Below are positions 1 through 11,900 of a stretch of 33,673 nucleotides of DNA, one piece after another. Location of the stretch: contig NAOQ01000034.1 in assembly GCA_002751075.1 (NCBI GenBank), positions 99,637-133,309 on the forward strand. The letters run 5' to 3'. How positions within the stretch are numbered: the stretch's first letter is position 1; every line of letters starts with the position of its first letter. The notes under the pieces were generated by a model that saw only the letters and a list, made by a program, of their open reading frames with translations, was not told the DNA's origin and did not search any database. Source of the stretch: Ichthyophonus hoferi (taxonomy: Eukaryota; Opisthokonta; Ichthyosporea; Ichthyophonida; Ichthyophonidae). Made by a program: the position numbers and the translations under genes.

Positions 1-2915
1 CCACTAATAGAAATTATGAGCCGTAATGGTAAAATTTAAAGCAAGTATATCCTGCCTTTATCTTACGCCGTTCCTCTGACAATGACACATGTCAGCTGGT
101 GAACTATAGCTTAAACAAAACTAGAAGCCCTGTTTTAACCATATAAAGATTAATTAATACTCTTCTAAACACATTTCATATAATATAGCGAGACTGAATT
201 CAGATTCAACTGAATACCTAAATATAATATGGTATCCATGGATTCTCAACCTTAATCAATACTACGTAGATTTGAATGGTACTTTCTCTGTTTTCGTACA
301 TGTTAGCTAAGTAGTACTTATTATTGTTTACTAGCAGATAATAAAATAAGAGAGGATATTCATTATTCTAAAACAAACATATAATTTATTAAAATGTATT
401 ATAACGTATCACCCATGTTCTAGCTATTACTATATAGGAAGGTTTATAGTATAGGAAAAATAGTCAAATGTGAAGTATAGAGACGCTTAGAGTGCCTTAT
501 ATATATATCAGAAATTGCCTAATATTAAATGTAAGAGTTGCTCAAGGTTTAATAAAGCTCAAATAGCTCCTCCAACAGATGGCTATGAGACACTCAGTCT
601 ATAGGAGCATAGCTACGATAGGCTACTGTGGTTCACGTTATCATCGGGATGTTAAAGTGTCGTTTTAAAGTTATTGGAAATTCTTAATCACCCAGTTTTT
701 TCAAAAAAAAATATAATTATAATAGTTGTTTGATTTAAAGCCTTACATATCATAATAGTAGTAATAATATAAATAATAAACATATAATAATGTGTAATAA
801 AATAGTAACATAATAAACGTTTACCACACTATAATCTAATATAGTCTAATATAATAAGTGGTATCAAAATAAAACACGGGTTTCATAATGACAATTGCAA
901 ACTTTTAGGAACAATAATAATAATGTAACTGCCTTGGACATGTTGTTGCACATACTGACTGAGTTTTATTTTTAAGTCTCTCATATATTGTTGCTGTGAT
1001 ACATTTAGAACATACGTGCATGTAAATACTTCAAATATGCTTATAGCTAATTAGTTATTCGCAATGCTTTTAACCACTATACAATATACAATATATATAT
1101 ATCATTATTCAGTGTTTTATTAGGTCATTACCTTTAAATTGATTTTAAGTATAGCATATTGAGATATCTCTAGAGCTCTTTAAATTTATTTCTTCGCATC
1201 CACCGTAAGATTTTATTTTGCTGCTATTAATTGTATTAATGTAGGAATAACAACACTCAATTGTGCTGAGAGGGGTTAATTTAGTACTGATTTTTACTTT
1301 TTAAGGTAACAAAAGTGGTAGGTTTGATACGTGAATAATTAAGATGGGGTTATTTAAGTATACATTTTAGAACATACCTGTGGTTATGTGTATAAGATAA
1401 AATCAAGAAACATACATTACTAGAGGTTTAGTAAGAAAAATCGTTTGGGTGTTATAATTGTATTTCTAAAATGTCAACCTTTACTCATTACCCTGATCCT
1501 TAAATTTAAGCCTGTATACTAAACATTACTAATTTGAACCTATGTTAGAGTTATTATATAATAAATCTTAGATGGTAAGTGATAATTGCAAAAAAAAAAA
1601 AAAAGAATGATATTAATAAACCAAAATATATTTATCCAATTTCAATGCAGAATAACACATCTATGGTCCTGTCGCAGACAGAGATCTTTATACATAATAT
1701 ATAATATATGGTATATAAACTAAGTAACAACCCAGAATCAATTAAATTAATCGGTTACAACTAAAGCCATTTGACTTATATTATATATGTAGTTGTAGCT
1801 GTGTTAAATATACTCATTCGCCTTCATTTTTCTATTTCCATAATTACCATAATTTTTCTAATGAATAAATCTGTGCCAAATATTGAGACAGTGTGAAATG
1901 TGGCCTAAGTTCAACGTTATGCCAAGTTTATATGGCTGCCATACTAACTACTTTAGGTAAGAGATCCGTTGCCAGAAGAGCTGTAGAGATTAAGATAAAA
2001 CAGTATCGCAGTCAATATTACTATTGAAAACAGATCAGGGCTCCAGTTTCAATATACTGAGTAGTAATAACCTTTTATCTCATCGATGCATCCATTAAGG
2101 TTAAGCCACCATTCAGCCAACACTAATATGCAATTTTAAATGTTTTTAGAAACCCAATCTCTTGGCCATTAATGATTTATATGATTAGAAATTAATCTGA
2201 TGGATTAGATAAAGAAACTTAATGTAATCAAGATCATTACTTGAAGTCAAAAACGCAATATAAAATGTGTTAAACCCATTACGATAGCATCCATTGGTAA
2301 ACCACAAAATATAAATATAATGGATGTACAGTATTAGAAATAGACGCCGACTGCTGCTACTGCTGTAACCTACAAAAATAGAAATAGCATACTGGATAAC
2401 ATTTTTACTCTTAGACATCAGAAAATTAAAACTACCCTAAAAATATCTACAAATACTCAGGTAAAGGCAACTAAGATTGAATTGGCTTAATTTCATTCAA
2501 TATAAAATATTATGTCAACCTAATACTCTCTAATTAAGAAAAATTCGGTATAATAGAATGTGAACAAAAATGGCATAACATATTCACAAACTATAAACCA
2601 AAGGCCAAACAAAGAGCATTGTATTAGCTTATATCAAACAGGACCAAGTTGACAACAAATGTAGTTCATATAATTATTGCTATAAGTGATATGAGATAGA
2701 AAAAATAAAAACTTAAAATTTTGATTATAAAAAGCGTACACACTAAATATTATTATGATGAAGTCAAATAAATACAACTGGACAGCAAAACAGTATGGAT
2801 TAATCAATCTCTTACCACAGACAAGTACCAGATATTGATATTTGGAAATGTTAATGTGGATAATGTATTTTTTTAAATCCTTTAAGAACACAGAGTAGTA
2901 ATCTAAACCAAGAGA
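1..2915. other. Downstream flank with no recognisable gene
   Basis: AT-rich sequence 3' of the receptor gene. I see no exon with recognisable protein similarity, no tRNA or rRNA, and no transposon ends. There is a 15-base A run at about 1590-1604. The open frames at 2185-2418 and 2634-2891 are short and of AT-rich composition. The receptor's 3' UTR should begin here, but I could not assign a polyadenylation signal with confidence. Confidence 0.6.
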
Positions 2916-2958
2916 TCATGATGGATGCTCCAGGCAATTTTTAAACAACCCGATTCTT
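2916..2958 (-). CDS. Possible last exon of the receptor tail
   Basis: Tentative. The previous tail exon ends either at a TGA (3144-3146) or at a strong donor, GTGAGT, overlapping that TGA. If spliced, an acceptor after TATCTAG gives a phase-2 continuation adding 15 residues ([14 protein letters not shown] from the junction Gly) before a TGA at 2916-2918. Phase and both splice signals agree, but so short an exon can arise by chance. Confidence 0.3.
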
Positions 2959-5900
2959 CTAGATATTGAAGAAATTCAAGCCTTAAGTGAAACATATATA
3001 CGTACACTAAATGCACGTACAGTTATAATATTACAAACAAATACAACCCAATCTCATACCCTGAAATAAAAGTGTCAGATAACAGAGTATAATAACACGA
3101 GTTTTAATATGTAAATTATTGGAAAAAAGTCAAATAGGTTTACTCACCCAAAACTTTTGAAAGAATAAGTATCTGATTCATCTGACTCTAGTCCTGTCAA
3201 TTCATCAAAGGCTCTAGTGTCCATCAGTTGTATGCTCATCACATCCCCGGCAAGGTGCCCTACACTGCTACTGGGAGTTAGCTGTCGACCTGTAAAAACA
3301 GGGGCGTGGGCTTTTGCATTGCCTTTTTCTACTATATCCAATATTACATCCATCTTGTCCTCTCTGTACTTACCTCGAGAGTGAGACATACTTTGGGTAA
3401 GGAAAGGTTGGCGTACGTTAGGCATTTTTTCTCGAACTGGGGAAGCCGTAGATGGTGCAGGAACTATATTTTCGTCTTTATCTTGCGAAATGTTGTCTTC
3501 CGTGGTGTATTGATCATCAAGTAAAACGGTATCCATATCATCCGAAACCGTGAATCCACTGGTAGATGCTCTCATGCCTTGATAAGCTCTATCTATGTGT
3601 ATTGGTACTTCAACCATGTCCGGTATGGGAATTTCCTGTGTACATTTCTTAAAAGAACCAACTGTATTGCTTCTTTTCTGTAGGTAGTAGTAGAAACGTA
3701 AGAGGGCAGGTAATGCTGAAAGATAAAGAAAAAGGATGAGGATTTTACTGACGCAATGAAATATACCTACCCTAATGGTCGTAACAAAAACAGTTTGGAA
3801 TCTTTAATAGAATGCAAAATAAAGATATAAATGGAAAAAAATAAAATATGAGTTAGAAATGGTCAAAAGGTGCCATTAAAATAATGTTTGATATCAATCG
3901 CTGACATAAAAAAATCCAAGAGTACACAAGAATTCTATATTAAATCTTCAGTAGAACCGATTTAAAGTTTAATATTATCCCTTTCCATTTAACCAACACA
4001 CCTTTACGACAGTTCCCTTTTTTCTTTAACATAAAGAACCACCCACATATATATAAAGCATAAATCGTCATAAAGATAATAACTTGATCGCCCCTAAATG
4101 CGTGCATGCATATTCATATATTAGAAAAGTATATACACATATCAACCTATCCACCTATGCACGTAAACACAGAAACATAAGCATATATATATATAGTAGT
4201 CATAATACAAAGCAGGTGTATCAAACCTTTTCAAATTTAGTTCTGATGTCCGGGCTAGCATCAAGTCTAGATTCTAACATTTGAGGTGCACTTGTCTTAC
4301 TCCCTAGTGTTTTACTGGCACCACTAACAGTAACACTGACATCACATCCCAACATCTCTTTTTTTATATTCTGTTAAAATGAAAGTGAAAGTGGTTTGTT
4401 GAACAAAAGAATGGGAAGAGAGAATGACGAGGAATTGTTAGCATTTGTATAGTTTTCAAGGACATATGAGCACTTCTCCATTTTTCAATTGTTTTGCTAC
4501 TTACACATATTTTTACACAAATATATGCCAGATTAGATATATATGACTAGATCCATTCTTTTTCATTTAAATCTGATAATAGTAGTAAGCAAGAAAAGAA
4601 TAGATGAATGTTGAAAAGTAGAGAAAAGAGAAAAATGTATGTATAGAGTCGGAGAATTTTATAAAGATGGATAAGTATAGTGCGAGAAGCAAATAAAAAA
4701 TACTTATCTAGATAAAGGTTAACATAAAGTAAAAAACGCAAACCTTTAGTCTGGTTCGCACATCAGCAGCACTTGCAAGTGCAAAGAGTTGTGATATTTT
4801 GACTGATAGTTCGGAAAATTCAGGCCTGCCTGCTGAACTGGCTTTCCAGCACCTCAGCATGGCTTGATATAAAATCTAGCATTGCAGGAGGTTGGTCAAT
4901 CTTATCAAAATGTATGTGTCTACCTTGCGTTTTTCGTTCTATTTCAGTCTACCCCACCAATTAAAAGAGGTTGTGGAATACCTTTCCTTGGACCTCGTTG
5001 ATATTATATTCACATTAATAATGGTTACATTCAAAATTATAGCAGAAAAATATTTATGGTTCCTCTTTCATGATATTTAAAAGTTTAGCATAAATACTTT
5101 AGGGAACTAGTCAGCCAAAGGATTGGTTTTAATTTGACAAGTCAATAATATTATTCTAACTTGTGTATAATCGTATTAAATACTCAGGATATTACATTTT
5201 TCTACTCATCGGACTGATCTCATGCTAACTATTTTCGCGAGTAACTAAGCAATAAGTGTGTTCTATAATCATCTCAAACCAATATGTATGCTAACGTACC
5301 CTTTTTAGAAGGCAATTATAGATACGTAGGCCAACATTCCATCATAACGCGAAAAACCAGAGAATTACAGCTGGCGATAAACGGAGATATAGATATTAAA
5401 ATATAATACCCTCACATAAAATAAAGAAATAACGAACAAAACCAATGTATAAAATAAAATTACAAATATATCAATAGAGAAATTTGCTTAAACAAATAAA
5501 TAATTACAAAATACTAAGTAAAATATAAACAGGAATATATACATCACTACAGCTGGCTGGCTGGGTGAGACGATATCCTGCAAAGATTTTACTGATGACC
5601 TCATTAATCTGGGGGTATATCATAGCAGTATTATTACTGTAGTTATATAGGAACAGTTAATATATTTTATTATTTTAGCAATAAAGTGCATTGACTGATT
5701 AGTTGGTTTTGTTAATAGGTAGTTTGTTATCTGTTTCATCAACACACAGATAATTAAGACCCCTACTTTCCCTCCACTCTCTTCTCCGAATCTGAATAAT
5801 AGGTTAGTTTCAATTTCAAATTAAACCGCCTACATCTCTAATCACCACTACTATCACGTGGATATCTACTTATTTAACTACTATAAAGCAAATCCAGAAG

Positions 5901-8900
5901 GGATCTATCTACACAAATATCTACACTAACAATTATAAGCTTACATAAATAAATATTAAAACATATAAACATAGATATTTTTTTTAAAAATATATCTACA
6001 ATCATCACAATCACATAAATATGTCACAAAACTCAGCACTACATATCTAACATCCACCTACGCCAATATCCCCATAAGGTGGGTAGCCGTTTGTTAGTAT
6101 CTCCCACATGATAATACCAAAGCTCCACACATCAGACTTTGGGCTGTATTGTAAATTGGTAATCACCTCAGGTGCCATCCAACGTGCAAGTTTACGACCT
6201 GAGAAAGTAGTACTATTATTATACAGAAATACATACATAATAAACTGATTACTTATTATAATATATGTATAGATTTTGGAAAAATCAAAAAACATTTAAT
6301 AGGCATATAATAATATAAATATATGATGGACAAATACAGAAGCATGCTTTGGATCGTAATTGTACTATTACGTCTACATATGTTCTCAACAATATTTATA
6401 GGTATAATTTTATGTATATAGATTTAGAAATATAGGATACATATTTACCTATATTTAAATATATAGCATCAATAAACTTATAAAAATATGAGCACACCCA
6501 AAGAGAATTCTCCATACATACCCCTAGATGTGTGCGTAAAAAACTTTGTATCAGTGGCTTTCCGATACTCGGGACCTAGCCCTCCTATTCTTAAAATTGG
6601 TAAACCTGTATATAAATGTATGTCAATGCATGATGTTGTTATCAAAATGTACTGGTAATGTAACATATAATATTCTCTATGAGCTATAAATATTCTTTAA
6701 AGATCATATTAGTCTGCTAGCTAGTAAGATAAAATAATTGCTGAAGCCATATTTGCCTGTCTAAGAAAGATAATATCTATATCGAAGCCAGAATTATAAA
6801 AAATTGTAAACCGGATCATCTGAGGGGTACTCAGGGGTTTATAAAACTATATAATTTATATTATGTGAGCGTGTATAAAAACACCCAGTAAGGCATGCAC
6901 CTGTGTGCATACGTATAGATAAATTTGAAGGTATGCTTATAAGTGTATACATTTTCCCTTATCTCACTTTGTATTTTAGTTTATAATTTTCTCTCTATAT
7001 ATACACCTGTTTGGGCATACATGTATTCATGTATATTGTCCATACGTCATTTATAAACAACTGTATTTTTATATGTAGACAAAGTGCTCCATAATGTGCC
7101 AGATTCTTGTCGGCGACGCAAAGATACCTCAGGACATTGTATGAAAAATTAAAAAATATATTCAATGAAAAGTTAAAAGCATCATAAGGCATTCAGAGAA
7201 CATAGCCTAAATACTTGATTGGGGTGTAAAGTGGATTTTATAAAACAAATAGTGGAAGGGAGGATCCGCCATAGGAGAAATACATACATACAAAGGTTTA
7301 AAGATAAGTGATCTTTACTAAGGATGTTTATGATTTGCACAGTAATGAGAAAGAGCACGCTCGATTTAAAACGAAAATGGAGAGAAGAAGACAAAAATGA
7401 CCATTCAAAACACACGGAAAGAGCATGCACATGATGTAAAAATAAATCTACATTAAGAAGAAAAGTAGAAAAAAGGAATGAATACAATATATATATAACT
7501 ATTGATCTGTACCATAACAATAAAGAAAGAAAGATAAAAACCAAATTAAAAGGAGGTAATGAGCAAGAAAATAAAAAGGAGGAAAGTATATAAAAAAACA
7601 CATAAGTCGAGTTAAAAATAAGAAGAGCAAGTAAAATATCAGAGATAAAAATAGAGCCATAAAAAAAATGATAAAGAACAATAAGAGAAAAGAACATGAC
7701 TACCATGAGAGAAACCGGACGGTGCACCCAAATAACAATGCCGAGATTGGAGTTCACCGTGCACTATGTCATGAGAGGCTAGATATGACATTCCTTGGGC
7801 TATTTGAACAATATACCATAGTTGTTCCTGTAACTGAATTTGCTGGCCTTTCATGAACCTAATGGATGACAATAAGTGTTATTTTAATGATATTCTATAC
7901 TGACAGGGTAGAGTATGGGTATGAGTAAAAGAGGAGGGTACATTGAGGACGTATATACATTAATGATGAAAAAATTGATATGCTACAATCCTTGTACGTT
8001 ACACCTTCTGCCTCTACTAGAAAAAAAACAATAAAATATATTTGCACAAAAATAAAAACTCCCGCCTTCATAAATCAAACAGGAATGAATCTGGATTCCA
8101 AGTGGGCAGACAATCACATAAAGAAAATCAAGGTAGGTTTAACCCAGGAAACTATTGAAAACTTATCCAATATATTCATCCATAGATGTCACTTAGTTAA
8201 ACTAAAGGTGAGTCTATTCCACCAACACATTCAATTTTTAGCAAAATGTTACGTAGTGGTTACAACAACCACTATTGCATTATCCCATTTCATCTTCTTT
8301 TCTATTCATACTAATAAACCACAATCAGGTTAAAACAAAAAACACCCCCTTCCCCCCCGTGAGAGTATTAAAAATATCAAGCATACATCTGTTGCATATA
8401 CTCATCCAGTTGTTCTTTAGATAAGTACTCATAAACCATGTAAGGCATAACCTTATCGGTTGTCAACCCTACACACCCTACCACATTAGGATGGTCTAGT
8501 AGCTTTAGTTGTCCCTGTTAATACAGTAATAGAGAGAATAAATTAACATAAAATTAAAATATATAGTACATTAGCTGTGAGGTAACTAAATATTGGATAT
8601 AAATATATACAGTCACGAAGTATGCACGGTGGTTTGATAGAGTAGGTTAGTCTTTGTATTTGTCTGTACGACCTGGTGGTAATTCCATGTAGTGATCAAA
8701 GTTATATTGAAAGATAGAACATATAAATCAATGTATGTTATGGTTGGGTGCAGTGAATCTACGTAATAGGGTAATCCTCGTGGCTACTTGACTGTATATA
8801 GCATTGGGTAGGGAGTGCAATAGGCTATTGCGACTAATGAAAGAAAACATGTGTAGAAACAATACATCATACAGGCCAGTATATTGTGTCTGTGTTGTGT

Positions 8901-11900
8901 ATTAGCCTAGAGTAAGTGTTTGCATGTTGGTTATTGTGTACGACTAAGCAGTAAATACAAGGATAGGTTAAAATATAGGTTAGGATAGGTTGTAATAAGT
9001 TGTATATTATATTATAAGAAAGGTAAAATCGATGTAAATTGATATATAATATATTTATAGAGTGAGTGGTATTGTACAAGAACAGCTGGATATATGTTTA
9101 AATCGGCCTAGGTAATAAAAAATTAAATATGTATACACGTATGCTTATTAAAAAGAAAAACAAATTACATCCATATAATCAACACCCACCACTTCCTCTT
9201 TTAGACGGGCTTTATCTGTCATGCTCAGATCTCTTATCTCTGTGATAATTACTGCTGCGTACCGGTCACTTCCTTCTTCGTGCACACAGCCTCTGTATGT
9301 ATGGCCAAAGGTACCGGCACCCACCAGGCTCTGCTTATGCACTAAATGGTGTGGAATACCATCATTTAATCTACGTACTTCGGAGCGAATGTAATTTTGC
9401 TCGTAACTTTCAGCCTCTGTGCAAAGTCGGAAATATAATTTTGAATGTTAATTTATAGTATGTTTTTTTTTGCAAATTACATTGCCTTTTATTTACTACT
9501 CCACATGTTTATTTGCTGTCGTACAGGCTTATCATTTGCAATAAAAATAAATAAGAAAAAGAATGTATTAAAAGATTTGGGTGGAAAGAGCAAAAGCAGA
9601 ACTACTAGCACACAACATACATCAAATACACACCCTTGTATAAACTAACATAGAGTGATTCTGGTGGTATATCTCCCATCGGCTTTGGCGTTTTAACCGA
9701 CATGGGCGTATTGCTAGTTGTTACAAATCTTTTGTCACGTCTTCGCATGTACCACACCAAAAACCCTATGGTACCCATTACTAACAGTACACTTAATACA
9801 GTAGGGACAATAATCACCACCAGGTGTAATCGCTTATTGTCATCATCGTCTTTTGTTTCACTCTCCCCTTTTTCCAAAGTTGAGTCGGCGGCTGTGCGTT
9901 TGTGATAATGAAGTTTGAAACAAAGTCAAGTGGTTAAGTTATTTAGAGAAGTAACTATGAAGAGATGACATAACGTTTTGATGTTACTTTATAGGATTAG
10001 AATATTAAAACTAATATCATTATCATTAGATAAATATGCACATTGATGAGTAGCCAAAATACAATAGTTAATATACAAAAAAGTCAAATCCAGGCTTTAC
10101 CACAGATTTTATATAAATATAATAAAAAATCTAAAATGTAAAGTATGAAGGAAAACTTAAGTTGAAATACAAGATATGATTTTGTAGGTATGCTGAGGCA
10201 TACCAGACACATGTTATAATCAAGTTAATAATTTATAAACAGTAAATACATAAACGTGCCAAACTTACAAATAATTTGACCTGCACCAAAGACATTGTTA
10301 TCTCCTATTACAGCGCTAGAGAGCACGTAGGTCCCATTTTCCAGCACGTTGTTGTCGCCTATTTGTGCCCCAGGTTCTATAATTACCCCATATCCAAATT
10401 TGTTACCGCTACCCATTTTCACGCCATTTCCCACGTTAGTTTCATCCATAATAGTATTTTTGTTGCCTATAGACGCATTGACACCTATACTGACATTATT
10501 ACCTAACTGGTTATCGTTACCTAACTGTCCCTGTGAATCTAATACTGTTCCATTTCCCACCTCATTATCATCTCCCAAGAAGGTGTTGTTGCCAATAATT
10601 ACTCCTTCTCCTAGTACGCTATTCTTTCCTACAGTTGCTCCTGGTGCGATCTTTGTGCCAGCCCCTATTACTGTACGCCTACTTCGTACCAGGTTTTGGG
10701 GTATAAATTCACTCACGGCTATTATCCTTTTTGGTGGCGTAGGATCTGTAACTATTACACTTGGCACTGCGATGGTACCAATTGTCATTGAAGTTGGAGG
10801 GCCAACGGATTTCGTAGTGGGGCTGGGTACTTTTTTCGTTACTGTAAGAGAGGTAATATCTGCCATAGTTGGCGTAGACTGGTTATTGATTCTGGAGTTG
10901 AGTTGAATATTTGTATCACTGTTATCATCATTCTCCAAGCCAAGGGCAAACAAAGTATTATGATTATCATCGGAGAGAGACTGGGGAAAATTATTTATGC
11001 TACTTTCTAAACTGGAGTAGTGAGTATTGTTCTGATTGTTTTCATATTGAAAAAAGCTATTGGCATCCAAATGAGTTGGTGTTTGCATTGCACGTGATTG
11101 AATTCTTGTGTTTACGGTAGTTATACTGGTATAACCTGTATATGAGCTAAGCCGCTCGGGATTGATTCTGTCATTTGATTCATTCTCTAGACTTAGAAGG
11201 GAAAGGTCTATAGTATCTTGGTTCCACTTGGCAAAATGAATAACATTTTCGTTTCTGGCTCGCCGGATCATTGGCTGGTCTGGACTTGCAGCTATGGGTT
11301 ATGGATACATTAAATAATTACAAATTTGTGTTTGCTAATGCTTTATGACACGCAACACGCATACACATTATTTATAACATCTGAATGCCCTAAATGTTTA
11401 TGGAATAGCTAATCATATAATCGAGTAAACGAATACCTAAAGAATCTGTAAACTAAATTATTATTGTATTAGATAGTAGGTAACTGTTTCTGATTTAAAA
11501 CAGCAAAGTAAATTCATATAAAGAGTTATATTGTATTATAAAAAAGACACACAGTATAAAAATGTAAGCCTATTTGCTATTCAAGGCCCAATTATAGACT
11601 CACCTTGCCTTCTTCTTCTACGAGTAGGTGTGACAGTCCCTATACTGCTTCCATCTCCCAGCTCGACCCTATCACTTATCTGTGTGTCTTCAGCTACAAT
11701 GGCACCGTTTCCTACCACTACCCCCTTACCGAGTACAACTCCTTCTTGTACCAGAGCATTATCTTTCAATATAGTGCTCTCTCCAATTTTGGTGTCTCTG
11801 CCCACAGTTAATTCCTTTCCCATAATAACATTATTTTCAATTTCTGTATTTTCGCCAACATTGGCGTTGGCACCAACTGTAACATTGGAGCCCAACTTAA

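Noticed and set aside
1-2900. A second gene at the left end
   Set aside because: Short AT-rich open frames only; no exon pairs with matching phases and no recognisable protein segment on either strand.
7182-7757. 191-codon hydrophobic open frame on the minus strand
   Set aside because: It runs out of kinase exon 3 into intron; the Phe/Leu/Ser-rich sequence comes from a pyrimidine-rich intron and does not resemble a membrane protein family.
10349-10906. Long plus-strand open frame of 185 codons opposite the second LbH block
   Set aside because: It is the antisense shadow of the periodic hexapeptide codons; composition is repetitive Pro/Ile/Thr and there are no splice or domain signals. The minus frame fits the exon phases.
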